Part shown: positions 22,877-34,833 of the stretch, one piece after another
Layout of the letters: each line of letters begins with the position of its first letter
Numbering within the stretch: position 1 is the stretch's first letter
Assembly (NCBI GenBank): GCA_008638375.1
Contig: CM018048.1
Location: 2,009,142 to 2,073,141 of the forward strand
Origin: Nyssa sinensis
Taxonomy: Eukaryota > Streptophyta > Magnoliopsida > Cornales > Nyssaceae
Direction: 5' to 3'
DNA length: 64,000 bases
Notes under the pieces: generated by a model
Database searches by the model: none
What the model saw: the letters and a program-made list of their open reading frames with translations, nothing else
Told to the model about the DNA's origin: nothing
Made by a program: the position numbers and the translations under genes

Positions 22877-23502
22877 TGATATACCATAAAAGAGCAGGCC
22901 AATCAGCACGTGACATGTATGACCATAATCCAACTCATGCTCGGCCAACACGGTTCTCACTCAGCCAATGACTAAAAGCTCAAGCATCTAGATCAGCACA
23001 AAAGGTCGGAAGTAACCGAACATATGCCTTCAGAGCACATATATCCGGACAAGGGTCTTAGAGCTGATCACAGGGTCCAGACCAACATTCCAGACCTCGT
23101 CACCGCCTTAGCGGATGCCGAGCAGGGAATAAGGAAGTAGTCTTCAACAAGGAAACAGCCTTCAACAAGGAAGCAGTCTTCAACAAGGGAACTACCATCT
23201 ATGGTTATCTCTATGCGATACTCAACAAGGTAACTGCAATCTCCGATGATCAAATCCCTACAATCATGGCTTCGAATCCTAATCAACTTAGGAAGGCCAC
23301 GGTCTATAAATTAAACCCTAAAGGTACGCTTTATTTTCATGCTCATTCTTTGGCTTTCAATACAGTCTTTCAATTCCTTTTACTTACTTAAGCATCAGAG
23401 CGGCTACCGCCGGAGCCGATCCGGTGGACCTCTGATCGTCTTTCTGAGTGTTCTACAGGCCACGGAGCCCACACTTATTGCGAGTCAAAAAGTGTAGCAT
23501 CA
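22877..23502 (+). repeat. 3' LTR of Tat element
   Basis: It has exactly the same length as the 5' LTR and differs by about 25 substitutions with no indels that I could see. It ends GTGTAGCATCA and is followed by the ATATT target duplication. Confidence 0.92.
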
Positions 23503-23639
23503 ATATTACTTGGTTGAAAATAGATGATTTAATTCAAACAAGTTATTTAAAAAGATTAGTAGACAAGGAAATCTAAATTTTTATTTTTTTACTTAAAATA
23601 CTATTATAATTATTCTCAATCCAATTTTACTCCTTTGCA

Positions 23640-24508
23640 CTTTTTTTTTTCTTTTGTCTTTTACCTCTTTATATAAGACTCTCTTAGCATAGATTTCTTT
23701 TTTATTTTCATAGATAAAGAAAAGAAAATATTATTGTTGGAAAAACATTGTATAAGGGATACAAAGAACAAAACATCATTAATGGTTAAGCACTAAAGGC
23801 ATCAGAACTTACAAGTTTCATCCTAACGAGATTGACACCAAACAAGAAGTGAATCATGTGCCAACACAAAACCAAAACAACTAGGAATTACAATTAATTA
23901 ACCCACTGCCAACATGAGATAGAAAAAAAAAACTTAGCCTCAAAAGCAGTGAACTATAGGGATACAATCATCCCTAAGAACAACTGACTACCATGAAGAG
24001 GAGAAAGGAAAACATACTTGTTGGCCATAAAAATGCACATACCCGAATGAATATAGCAACAAGAACTAGGAAAAAAGTAGCCACTAATCAAGAATTCAAT
24101 TGGAAGGAATAACTATCAATCACTTATTGAAGATGGAAGATCAGATCATTGGCTGAGTATTTAGAATGAGGTAGTCTGCTCTTAACCCAAAAATAAATTT
24201 TGACTTTGATTATATCTTTGATAGAATCCCACCGGGGCTAAGTATTGTTGAAGATACACTTGTTTCGAAACTTCTAAATAGACCAAATGATAGAAAATGG
24301 AATGGCTTCCCAAATTGCTGTCAATAAGTTATTAAACTTTCAACTCATCCAAAATTCAAGAACAGCTCCGATGGAATTGGGGGTTGTCCATTGGATATTC
24401 CACCAACTAATAGATTCAGTCCAGATTTTCCATACCTTTGGGCATAAGAAAAGGATATGGTTAGGTGATTCCATTTCAAGACCACAAAAATGACAAGGCA
24501 ATCATCTT
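23640..24508 (-). pseudogene. LINE 3' fragment with zf-RVT domain
   Basis: On the - strand the start reads CHFCGLEMESPNHILFLCP (about 24500-24440), the zinc-binding reverse transcriptase tail common in plant LINEs (C..C...H...C). WKIWTESISWW follows. Stops and frame changes occur after it. A T-run at 23640-23650, an A-run on the - strand, could be the LINE poly(A) tail. The reverse transcriptase is missing, and the 5' side ends at the copia LTR. Confidence 0.6.
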
Positions 24509-24512
24509 ATGT

Positions 24513-24757
24513 GGCAACTCTTCTATTTTGGTATTTTTCTCATTTTTCTTTACATTGAGAGAATACAAATAAATAAGAAAACTTGCAATCCTATTTTTAT
24601 CTATATAGATATCTCGGCAAAGATCATGTTATACCTTGTCTGGGATGATTCTATATTTACGTCTACAACTATATCTTTCCTAAGTTGGTTTCTAACAGCT
24701 CATCTATATTTACGTCTACAGCTATATCTTTCCTAAGTTGGTTTCTAACAGCTCACG
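24513..24757 (-). repeat. 3' LTR of - strand Ty1/copia element
   Basis: On the - strand, GTTGAGGGGAAA (polypurine tract) is followed by TGTTGGCGTGAGCTG, the likely LTR start, running to a GTTGCCACA end near 24515. It contains a direct duplication of about 60 bp (GAGCTGTTAGAAACCAACTT repeated). The left boundary is approximate. Confidence 0.55.
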
Positions 24758-27700
24758 CCAACATTTCCCCTCAAGTTGATGCATACAAGTCTCTGATGCG
24801 CAACTTGTTGAATGAGTTGTGAAACTCTTTGCTTGATACTGCCTTTGTGAGTATGTCTGATAGTTGGTCTTTGGACTTTACAAATGGAAATCGAATTATT
24901 TTTGCTTCCAGTTTTTCCTTGATAAAATGTCAAACCATTTCCACATGTTTTGGACAGTCATGTTGGATTGTGTCGTGAGATATTGCAATAGTAGCTTTGT
25001 TGTCACAAAAGAGATCCATTTCTGAAGTAGAGGCAAAGCCTAGTTTAGTAAGTAGTCTCTTGATCCAAAGTAGTTCACAAAGCCCTTTTGCCATTCCACG
25101 AAATTCTGCTTCAGCACTAGAAAATGCTACCACCTTTTACTTCTTACTTCTCTATGTAACAAGATTCCCACCAATAAACATAAAATAACCTAAAGTAGAT
25201 CTTCTGTCTGAGATATTTCCAGCCTAGTCTGCATCTGTATAGTCATTAATTCTTAAATGACTATTCTTTAAAAACATAAGTCCCTTCCAAGTGAGGACTT
25301 CAAGTATCTTAGTATCCGGGTTACAGCATCCATGTGATTTTTACTAGGGTTACGCATGAATTGGCTAACTACACTTACAACATATGCAATGTCTGGACGA
25401 GTATGTGAGAGGTATATAAGTTTGCCAACTAACCTTTGGTACCTCCCTTTATCTGTTGGTGCTTGATCTGAGTATTCTCCAAATTTGTAGTTTTGAATAA
25501 TTGGAGTATCCACTGGTTTTCACTCTAACATTCCTACCTCAATTAATACATCCAACACATACTTCCTTTGGGAAAGAAATATTCCTTGTTTGGACCTGGC
25601 AACTTCAATTCCCAAAAAGTACTTGAGTCCTCCCAAGTTTTTTATCTCAAATTCGGTGGCCAACTCCTTCTGTAGTCTAGATATTTCTTCTTCATCATCT
25701 CCTGTGATAATCATGTCATCCACATAGACTATCAACACAGTTACCTTGCCCAATTTGTGCTTCAGTAACAATGTATAGTCTAAGTTGCTTTGATTGAACC
25801 CGTATTTCCTCATTGCCAGACTAAACCGCCCAAACCACGCTCGAGGTGATTATTTCAATCCATATAATGCTCGTAGCAATTTGCACACGACCTTGGTTTC
25901 AGTGGATTTTGTGTAGCCCAAAGGAAGGTCCATGTACGCTTCTTCTTCAAGGTTGACATGTAGAAAGGCATTTTTTACATCAAATTGATGTAATGGCCAA
26001 TCAAGGTTAGCCGTAAGAGATAACAATATCCTTACAGTGCTCAATTTTGAAACTGGTGAAAAAGTTTCTTGGTAGTCTACCCCATATGGTTGTGTATAAC
26101 CTTTTGCCACCAATATTACTTTATACCGTTCGACTGATCCATATGCCTTGTGTTTGATAGAAAATACCCATTTGCATCTTACTGCCTTCTTCCCTTCAGG
26201 TAACGGAACTATAGTTCATGTGTCATTCTTTAGTAATGCCTCAATTTCTTCCTTTATTGCCCGAGTCCATTTCGAATCAGACAAGGCTTCCTGAACTCTA
26301 ATTAGAACTTGACTAGGAAAGTACATGCACAAATGCTCTGAGGGGTTCGGATAATCTCCTGGTAGACACGTAGTTGGCAATTGGATACTTTAATTTTCGT
26401 TCTTCAATATCAGGAAAATATCTAATCGGTAGCTTGCCACGATTTTTCCTGAAAAGCAATGTATAACCAACAGGAGTATTCAAGTCACTTATATTTGAAG
26501 GCGTGTCGAGAGTGCTTACCTTAGGGATATTCTCAAGAGATAGGTATGCAAGTACTAAGGAAGGGGTTGAGCTTGGTTAAGTTTCTAAACGCGTATCATT
26601 TCCTAAAGGTGTATTCTACTCTATAGGCCCATCAGGCCTTATGGGCTCAACCGGCCCTGGGCTTGGTGCTTCATCTGCCGCTGTTTCACAGTTTGGCCAG
26701 TCAAAGTGCAAGCCATTCTACCAATTCTGCCAATCCTGCTCTTTATCTCATGTTTTCCCCTAAAGAGAAGAATTGGGGCCCGAAAAAAAGGTGTCGAACT
26801 CCAGGAATGTGACATCCATAGTCATATAGGTGCGTTGGGTAAAAGGATCATAGCACTGATAGCCCTTCTAGTGCACAACGTAGCCCAAGAAGAGGCAGTG
26901 GAGAGCACACGGATCCAATTTGGTTCATTAGTTTTTGTGAATATGCACATAAGCCACACACCCAAATACTCAGGGAGGAAGCATTAGGGATGTGGGTAGG
27001 GAGACATGGGATGCTAGAACCTAGAGCGGAGTCTTAAAATTTAAGACTTTGGAGGGTAGTCTGCTAAGTAAATATACGGCGGTGGACACTGCATCAGACC
27101 AGTATCGAGTCGGCAAATGAGTTCCATGTAGTAAAGCTCGTGCAGTTTTTAGAATATGGCAGTTCTTCCGCTTAGCTACGTCATTTTTCTTAGGGGTCTG
27201 AGGACAAGATGTCTCATGAACGAGTCCATGGTGTTCGAAATAGGTGCGAAAGCGCTGATTAACATATTCACTGTCATTATCAGAACGAAGAACTCATAGC
27301 TTGGCTAAAAACTGAGTTTGGATGATCGCATGGAATGATTGAAACACGTGTAACACTTTAACTTTATGTTTCATCAAGTAAAGTCAAGTTATACGGGTAC
27401 AATCGTCAACAAAAATGACAAACCAACGAACACCAGAACCAATAGAGATAGAGGAGGGACCCCACACATCAGAATGAACTAAAGTAAAGGGAATAGTGCT
27501 TTTATTCATACTTAGAGAATAAGAAGTACGGTGACTTTTGGCTAAAATGCAAATATTACATTTAGGGTCATATAGCACCATATTAGAAAAAAGATTAGGT
27601 AGTAAATGTTTCAGATAACCAAAATTAGGATGCCTTAAACGTCGATATCAAAGCTAGATTTGTTGTTCCCTCACATCACTTTGTATGTGATGAGCATGAC

Positions 27701-28565
27701 CCACACTGACGTATTCCATGTAGTATAGGCCCCCCTTTTAGTGCTATGCCCGATTATCTCCTTGGTGAGAATATCCTGAAGAAGATAAAATGTAGGATAA
27801 ATTAGGACATCACAATTTAATTTTGTAGTAACTTGACTAACAAATAGAAATTTATGTGAGAGAAATGGTACATATAATGTATTCGACAATTAGAGGGAAT
27901 GAGATAGATACACAAATCCGGCCCTTGTGACCAAAAAAACAAGCCTATTAGCATTTGCAACACTGGTGCATCACGGTGGAGATGTCGTAGTAAAATTAGT
28001 AGCTGCAAAAGTCATGTGGTCTATAACTCAGGAGTCAAGGAGCCAAGCACCATGATCAACATCATAGGAGGAGGTAACTAAACCAGAACCAAAGTTACCT
28101 ATATCGGAGATGGGTCCCGCCTCCTGGGAAAACTCAGCTTGGGGAATCAAGGAAAGGTAAGGTTCGGCTTACACTACAGCCACCTTGCCCATGTTCGTAT
28201 CCTCACTAGCCGAGTCCTTCTTTTGCTTTGCCTGCAACTCATACCACCAATCAGGATAGCCATTTTTTTAAAACAATTCTCACTTGTGTGGTGCTGGTTG
28301 CCACAATGGGAGCATTTCGTTCCATCAGGAACAGTCCATGACTTAGAGGCTGCAGTGGATTTCCCAATAGGCTAGTTGGAGACCGCAACAAAAGGTGAGG
28401 TGGCTGAACTCAGTTTCAACCCCTTGGTGGCCAGACCGCGTCGGAGGTATTGTCGGGGTCGTCAGCACTCATGACTGCCTGCCGGAGAGCCTCTCTATGA
28501 ACATGAGCATAAGCTTGCTCAATGGAAGGAAATGGGCGTATCTGAAGCACATCGCTGCGGATTTT
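24758..28565 (-). pseudogene. Ty1/copia retrotransposon gag-pol, degenerate
   Basis: Reading the - strand from 28565: gag remnant (IRPFPSIEQAYAHVHREALR), a CX2CX4HX4C zinc knuckle (CSHCGNQHHTSENC, about 28315), and a pre-integrase region with HSDVWGPSSI near 27480. The integrase core follows (RSDNDSEYVNQRF near 27280). Reverse transcriptase has KGYTQPYGVDYQETFSPVSK at 26110, FDVKNAFLHVNLEE near 25980 and YVDDMIITGDDEEE near 25725. RNase H follows (SSAEAEFRGMAKGLCEL, 25120) and ends at DLYAST near 24790. Stops and frameshifts are frequent. The 5' LTR and first part of gag are missing; the right end abuts a LINE fragment. Confidence 0.9.
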
Positions 28566-29690
28566 CACTTTGACTATATTATAAAAGGTTTCACAACCTT
28601 CTCCTCAACAACTCTAATAGGATAGGTTTATGTTTTGCTTTCCAAGTTAATAACCTAATTAATGGAATCAAGAAACTTTGTAGGAATTTGGATTTTCCCG
28701 ATGGAGAAGGACTCCATCTTTGCCTTAGCATCATCCAGTGTTATTACTTTGCCCCATAACTTTCCAATTTGAAGAAATTTCTTGCATTCCATAAATTTAA
28801 AGGGATACCAAAGCAACTGATCCATACGGTTCTTGAGGATGTAGATGCTAGATCATAAGTCCATTCTTGCATGTCATCAAACCATGTAGATAACCTACTC
28901 AGGCCGTCTTCAAGCATAACTTTCCTATCTTTAACGCTTGCGAAGGTTAGAATCACTTTATTGCCATCGCAATTGCGAATTTGAACACCATGAACACCCT
29001 CAATTATGAAAACCTCATATAGAGACTTAATGGATCGAGGGGATCTGAGGCTTGCTATAACACTTCTTGTTAGCCATCTCTTACCAAATTCTTGAACATT
29101 AACAGATATTGCAGGTAGGTTTTCCTTGGCTTTACCTTTAAGAACATCAGCCAATGAGAGGTTGGAAGGATTGACGGTTGCATCCTTACAATTACGAACA
29201 TAGTTCTAGCTATGAGATTTCTCAACACTTGTTTGGCAGTTAGATGATTTTTTGATGTATCCTTTTGGACCTTGACTTTTTTAACAGAAAGAGTCGAATC
29301 TGAGCACCACAAACCATTTTCCTTTTGAATCGTAACAATCTACTGCTACTGAACTGTCATATCTGACAAACTCGAATCTAGATCCAAACTTGACCCTTCT
29401 CTTATTTGAAATGAATACATCTTCAACTATTCCAAAGTTCGTGAATAGTTTATTCAAATCGACGAAATCCATTGTTTCCGGTATATTATCAACAAAGACA
29501 GAGAATAAAGTTGACTTACTTTTGTTTCCCAATGTATCATACCTCCGTTGTTTGTAGACTACCGAGTTCCATCCTCCCTCCTTGTTGCAGTTTGTTCCAC
29601 TAGTAGTGACTCTTCTCCCCATAGGATCGCTTTCTCCAAAGCCTCGCATTGCTCCTAGCTCAACTAGTCTTATCTTATCCTAGCTTACCC
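28566..29690 (-). pseudogene. LINE ORF1 fragment (RRM plus DUF4283-like region)
   Basis: The - strand reads from MRGFGESDPMG at 29649 into an RNA-recognition motif (LFSVFVDNIPETMDFVDLNK, then RFEFVRYDSS), typical of plant L1-type ORF1. After a frame change, 29154-28744 gives a DUF4283-like segment (RSIKSLYEVFIIEGVHGVQI, then RTVWISCFGIPLNLWN). An IRVVEEKVVKPF tail lies near 28600. ORF1 proteins bind LINE RNA. The zinc knuckle and all of ORF2 are absent, and the copia gag begins at the broken end. Confidence 0.75.
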
Positions 29691-29734
29691 TCTTGGCATA
29701 GATAGTGTAGATCGATCATTTTATGCCACCATAT

Positions 29735-30610
29735 AAGGATGATCATGATAAGTTAGAAGAAAATAAAGTTGAATATATTTTTATTAATGTTGCTGAAATA
29801 ATTGGTGCAGAAGATAAAAAAAAATAATTAATTACAACTCTTTTTGTAGAGTGAGAAGAAAAAAAAATAATTCAGAACTAAAATATCATAGTATGGATCA
29901 AGTGACATCAATAAATTTCACTACCTCTTTTATTGAAAAGAGAGAAACTACTAATTTAACCATTGTAGCAAAAGATCAAGAAATTTTCTTGAGTGTGGTC
30001 AATGCTACAAATTTAATTAAATGGTAACGAACGTGTATTATAGGATGATTTTGACCTTACAAAAGAATTGAGATTGTAGTGTTTGTTAAGAAGATGATTT
30101 TTCTTGTTTCGTTAAAAGAATATTATAATTTTCATTAAAATAAAAGCCTAAAATGATAAAGGAGATATCTTTGAATCTTCCATTATTCATAAAAAAATCA
30201 GTCATTATTATCTAGTATTTTTTTTTTTTTTTTGATCAGCCAAAAAAACTTTTATTGATGAAAATAAACAAAATTTACAAGACATCAACAAAAAGAAGAT
30301 GAGTGATGGAGCAAGAAGTATCATGGTTGAAAACCTTTATCACAAGAAGTTTGAGGTCAAATACAAGAAGGTAACTTGTGAATAAGTTCTTTTAAATGGG
30401 GACTCTCATGTAGGACATATTTTATGTCTGCCAAAACCATTCATATTTATTTTAGAGTTAATTAAGGATTCTTTAATTTCTAAAATTTGAGCTTTAACTC
30501 CAATTTTTTTTTATTATCTCCTTTTTCAATTAGGTTTATTTCTAATAAGCTTAGTACTTTTAATATTTATATATAGGACTCTTAAGTCTAGTAATTACTA
30601 ATTAAGAGCA
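29735..30610 (+). mobile_element. Right half of a non-autonomous LTR retrotransposon
   Basis: Sequence from about 29740 (GAAATAATTGGTGCAGAAGA) to 30110 aligns by eye to the internal region at 55215-55500 of the element at 54-56 kb. The stretch GGGGACTCTCATGTAGGACA near 30400 matches the polypurine and LTR junction there, and 30450-30600 resembles its 3' LTR. The homology begins about where the fragment at 3560-4640 ends, so the two may be halves of one element. Confidence 0.55.
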
Positions 30611-30745
30611 AACCCCTTAATTAGTTGGGCTCATAGGTTATGTTGTGTCTTCTTGCATTTATCAGTTTGTCCAATATCTGTTTTGAAAAGGGGACAAATC
30701 TTGTTGAATTATAGTCTTTTTGTGCTTGGTCTTTGATAGTGAAAT
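30598..30745. repeat. Dispersed repeat B, copy 2
   Basis: ATTAAGAGCAAACCCCTTAAT and GGGGACAAATCTTGTTGAAT, then TATAGTCTTTTTGTGCTTGG, occur in the same order as at 5165-5335. Confidence 0.6.
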
Positions 30746-31065
30746 TGAAACATTATATTAAGAAATCAAACTCACAGAAGAAATCAAATTGGGCATGAGA
30801 TTGTCTATGATATGCAGGATAGTATCTGGTCTAGCTTGTATATTTGATCTTTCTCATTATACTCATTATTCGACGTGAAATTTCAAAACTCACAGAAGAA
30901 ATCAGTGAATATGACTGCTTTGTTAATGGTTTTGTTGAAAGTGGCGATTATGACCTGTTTGTTAAAAAGTTTTGTTGAATTTTGTGACCACCAGCTATTT
31001 TGGAGTTATGTGGGAAACCATAATATATATATATATATATATAAACTATATATATATCTATTCTA

Positions 31066-31190
31066 TATGGGAGACGAAATCATACATGTGTGGGTGGCGT
31101 GATAGGAAGAACGTCTACCTGTCATAATCTGTCAATGAAATGAGGTACCTTCTATTATATGGTGGGATAATTAGTGCTTCTTTACATATA
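31066..31190. repeat. Dispersed repeat A, copy 2 (shortened), upstream of first LEA_2 gene
   Basis: GGGAGACGAAATCATACATG, GGTGGCGTGATAGGAAGAAC and GTCATAATCTGTCAATGAAA occur in the order seen at 7735 and 36965. It lies about 1.0 kb before the LEA_2 start codon at 32158. Confidence 0.7.
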
Positions 31191-31489
31191 TATTACTAGT
31201 AAAATTTGATAAAAAAGTTTTACTAGTAAAATTTGATTTTTTGTAAATTGCTTCACCCTAAACCTTCATCTTAATCTAATTTTTATCTTTCATTTTTTAT
31301 TTTTTATCTCAAAATTTTAACGCAGTCCAAATTTTTTATCTTATATCTCTTAGTTATTTTCTAAAATCTTGGCCAAATATTTTAGCCCCCCCAAAAAACT
31401 TTCTTGCTTTGCCCTTGAATTCAGTAAAACTTTTAAGTTACATCTTATTGATAAAAGGAGAGCAAATGAATATGCATATATCTATTATG

Positions 31490-31680
31490 AGGAATATTAA
31501 TGTTAATTGTGAGTGTTCAACACTCGCAATTTAAATAATGCGTAATGTCAATCGTGAATGTTTATAATCATAATTTGATTAACACATATATTACATACGT
31601 CTATTTTTTAAGTCATCACGTATCAATTAAAATCGTAAATATTAAATACTCGTATCACTTGGGCTAATATTTCTCATCTA
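31490..31680. mobile_element. Foldback MITE copy upstream of first LEA_2 gene
   Basis: The left end ATATTAATGTTAATTGTGAG and the reverse complement of the right end (GAAATATTAGCCC) form an imperfect inverted repeat. The internal CACTCGCAATTTAAAT and ATTTGATTAACACATATATT resemble the copy at 38063-38219. Confidence 0.5.
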
Positions 31681-32057
31681 CCATTATAGACTATTTTGTA
31701 GAACGTTTACTTCTAACGGTGGCACCATGACCAGGCTATACAAATTTCATTATCGCAGCGCTATTTGACATCTGATCATCACCCTTCACAAAATACATTT
31801 ATGAAAAAAATAACAATAATAACCGACAAGAAGAAACGTTGCAAAATAACCGTCGGCCTGACTCAGGACCGCCTCAAGTCATTCGGCTGCTCTAGAATTC
31901 AACACGCTGGTCTCACATGCAACCCTTCCTTACACCTGATATATATATATATATAGATATATAGATAAACATCCATAAATATTACATTAACTTGTGACAG
32001 ACACCCTCCATTCATTCACCTTGAAATTCCATATTCATATTCATCGGTCCATCTCTC

Positions 32058-32059
<2 letters not shown>

Positions 32060-32092
<33 letters not shown>
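32060..32092. repeat. (CT)n microsatellite in the presumed 5' UTR of the first LEA_2 gene
   Basis: About 16 CT units lie 66-98 bp before the ATG. CT-rich leaders near the start are common in plant promoters. TATA-like (AT)n sequence lies at 31939-31965. Confidence 0.85.
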
Positions 32093-32093
<1 letters not shown>

Positions 32094-32157
32094 GATTCAC
32101 CAAAATCAAACACAAAAGTTCCGAACACGCTCTTTTTGGCCTTACGAATCTCAATTA

Positions 32158-32796
32158 ATGACAGAAGAGAGTCAGGTGCTTCCATTGGCACCAGCCCAGA
32201 TCCATCGTAGGGGCGACGAAGAGTTCGCCACCATAAAACCCAATCATGTCCGCCAGCAACGAAACAGTAAATGCTTTGTCTATATCCTTGCTTTAATCGT
32301 TTTGCAAAGCATAGCTATATTAGCTTTTGCGTTAATCGTCTTGCGCGTCAAATCTCCCGAAGTTAAACTAAGCTCAGTCGCCATTAAAAATCTCAGCTAT
32401 GGCACTGCACCGTCGCCTTCGGTTAACGTGACCATGACGGCTGAGTTAACCATTAACAACAAAAACTTCGGTGGTTTCAAGTATGAGAAGAGCAACACCA
32501 CTGTCTCATATGGGAACGCAAAGATTGGTGATATGAAAATTAATACGGGCCGTGTGAGAGCTAGGGGGACAGGGAGTGTGAATGTTACCGTGCAAGTGAG
32601 ATCAAATGAGTTGTCGGATAATCAGAATTTCAGCAGCGATATCAGTTCAGGGTTGTTGAAGCTGAGCAGCTATGGCAGGTTGAGTGGTAGAGTGCATGTG
32701 CTGAAGATGATGAACAAGCGTAAGACTGCAGAAATGAATTGTACCATGAATCTGAATTTGACCAGCCAAGCAATCCAGGATTTGAGATGCATTTGA
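32158..32796 (+). CDS. LEA_2-domain (NDR1/HIN1-like, late embryogenesis abundant) membrane protein, paralog 1
   Basis: A single-exon 212-residue protein. Residues 1-38 are a hydrophilic, Arg-rich cytosolic N-terminus with a LPLAPAQ motif. Residues 39-62 (FVYILALIVLQSIAILAFALIV) form one membrane-spanning helix, followed by the conserved RVKSPEVKL. The extracytosolic LEA_2 domain covers about 85-200, with N-glycosylation sites (NVT, NTT, NFS, NCT) and the family's YG.L.G.V and MNCTM motifs. Proteins of this family sit in the plasma membrane and are linked to stress and defence; the specific role is unknown. Start chosen because it matches the start of the paralog at 39246. The CT-rich leader supports transcription. 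No introns or stops are evident. Confidence 0.88.
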   Translation: MTEESQVLPLAPAQIHRRGDEEFATIKPNHVRQQRNSKCFVYILALIVLQSIAILAFALIVLRVKSPEVKLSSVAIKNLSYGTAPSPSVNVTMTAELTINNKNFGGFKYEKSNTTVSYGNAKIGDMKINTGRVRARGTGSVNVTVQVRSNELSDNQNFSSDISSGLLKLSSYGRLSGRVHVLKMMNKRKTAEMNCTMNLNLTSQAIQDLRCI

Positions 32797-33555
32797 TTTG
32801 ATTTGATTTTTTTGGTTTTTCATTTTAGATTTATTTATTGAGTTGTAGTATTATCTTCAATTTTTTTTTTTTTTTGTTGGGTATGAAAAAGTGAGACATA
32901 TTCATTTGAAAATGATTTTTTGCAAGTGATCATGCTTCTTCTTGTTTATATCTTTGTGGTGTATAGATTTTCTATACTTCTTGTTTATCTTTGTGGCATT
33001 GGTTTTTCATACAAGTCCCTTTGTATGGATGATTATCTTTTAGCAACTTATCTAATTTATGATTTATGGCAATTGCCATAATGAATTTTATTTTTTATTT
33101 TATTTTTTCACTATTAAATATAGGATTATTAGACTCATCCACATTTATTATATTGAGTTCTACTCTTTTGCTTCTTATTTTTTTAAAGAAATATAATAAA
33201 ATAATTTGTTATCCATCATACTCTTCTTGTCATGTTTTGGGATTGAGATTCTCTGAATACACTAAAAGTCTACTGTTTTGTTTTCTCTGATAAAGTAGTT
33301 ATAACAATGGTGATCCTCGCATGATAATTACTTACCATGGGAAGAGAGCAATGCATCGGACGTCCAGTACAATTGGAGAAGAACTTTCTCCCATATTTTG
33401 AACTCCAATTGGTAGCACTGAGAGACGGGGATGGCCTATATACGATTTTAGATGTAGAGTGCAGGATGCCACAAAAATATCAGTATATGACGGGCTAATA
33501 AAATAATCAATACTGGTAGTAATTTCAGCTTTTTTTACCATTATTATCGATCTCA
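32797..33555. other. 3' region and spacer after the first LEA_2 gene
   Basis: T-rich sequence, with the first few hundred bases presumably 3' UTR. Short frames have no recognisable motifs. Confidence 0.4.
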
Positions 33556-33632
33556 AATCTCTTACATGAGTAGGATCCACATGATTGGTGAATAAAAAAA
33601 AAATTGATGGATCCTACTTATGTGAGAGGATA
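33556..33632. repeat. Imperfect inverted repeat around an A-rich loop
   Basis: CTCTTACATGAGTAGGATCC (from about 33559) and GGATCCTACTTATGTGAGAG (from about 33609) form a near-perfect 20-bp hairpin. It is probably a MITE end pair or remnant. Confidence 0.6.
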
Positions 33633-34833
33633 GGATCCCTAGCATTGCTTTAGGATAATTTACCGTGGCACTTGGGTGGACAGATTGCCCAATCCTTGAA
33701 CATGTATAGGCTTAGACACTTCTGGAAAATGGTAAAGGAAAAATTCTCCACAAATGAATATTCCACAAGAAACGAAAGATATTATCGGAGTTTATCAGAA
33801 GTCACCAGTGTGATGCCGACAAAAGGTTCTCCAATGGTCAAGTTAACACGATGCTACTTTGAGAATAAGAAGTTGAAGCAGGAAGACGAATACCAAGTTT
33901 GACCTACCTTTGAACGAATGGTTTTAGTGTTTAAGTAGTTGAAAGTGACCCGGCCGGAAATCTCTTAATCTCAACTAATTCTCTTATAGAAGGAAAGTAT
34001 TAGCAACTGTTGGCGTCGTGCATGATATCTTAATCCCTAATTTGTTGGGAGATCGGAATCTTACTCAATCAACTTATGTTTAATGGGTTGGAATTGGTAC
34101 CCTGCTTTCGGTCCGGAGTGTTACCAGTGAGTTTGGCTAATTTATCCGTGATGAGGGGAATGACATGAGGGTTCTGCCCAAGCTCTCCTGCTACGACTAT
34201 GTTTGTTGACTACTCTGCCAGGATCATTTGATCATTTAAATCTGATGTATGTCCGATGTCATTTTTAGAGATTCTATGTCCATACAAAAACATTTTGCCT
34301 TCCTTCGAGCATAAGTTTTGGCAAAAACTAAGAAGGTGAACGGGGAGAAAATTTAGGTGGCAACCGCTGGAAGACATCCTTGAACATCAATGTTTTTTTT
34401 TTTTGTTTCCCACTTTTATAGTACGTATTGATTGCAAAGATCTTTCGGTGCACAGAAGAAATTCTAAAAGGTTAATTAAGTATGAATTCATAAAATTCTG
34501 CTTCTATATACATATATATATATATATATATATACATATAATATGTGTAAAATTCTGGTTAACCGGAAATGAAGGCCTAGGCTTGAGAAATTTAAGGAAT
34601 CAATTTGACTTTGGCACATGCAAAAATTCTTTGGTTACTATTAAAATTTGTAAATGTTGATGAACTTGAAGGGCAACAGTTCGTACACAGCCTGTATGGA
34701 ACCCAATGCATTTATATTCTCAGTGACCCAATGAGCTCTTGATATAGGCAGATAAGTCCTGGGTTTTTAGTTTTGTATGTTTCATGCATTATTCAACTGC
34801 TGGTTCATGAATTTCCTCTGATACAGTTTATCG
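33633..34833. other. Intergenic spacer
   Basis: Mixed-composition sequence with short open frames only (longest 76 codons). A (TA)n run lies near 34508-34535. No gene recognised. Confidence 0.4.

Larger units (their letters stand above)
8131..23502 (+). mobile_element. Ty3/gypsy LTR retrotransposon of Tat type, 15.4 kb, with nested solo LTR
   Basis: Two 626-bp LTRs (8131-8756 and 22877-23502) bound the element. ATATT lies immediately outside both ends (8126-8130 and 23503-23507), a perfect 5-bp target duplication. The order is LTR, PBS, gag, protease, reverse transcriptase, RNase H, a second RNase H of archaeal-like type, integrase, a 60-bp tandem repeat, antisense genes, polypurine tract and LTR. 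The extra RNase H and the antisense gene between integrase and the 3' LTR are known traits of the Tat lineage. By eye the LTRs differ at about 25 of 626 positions (about 4%), mostly transitions. A 3254-bp solo LTR interrupts RNase H, so the element itself was about 12.1 kb. Stops and a frameshift make it non-autonomous. Confidence 0.92.

Noticed and set aside
28139..28625. Two + strand frames of 76-78 codons
   Set aside because: They are antisense to the copia gag with its zinc knuckle on the - strand.
33332..33580. An 82-codon - strand frame after the first LEA_2 gene
   Set aside because: It overlaps an inverted repeat and shows no recognisable motif or splice signal.
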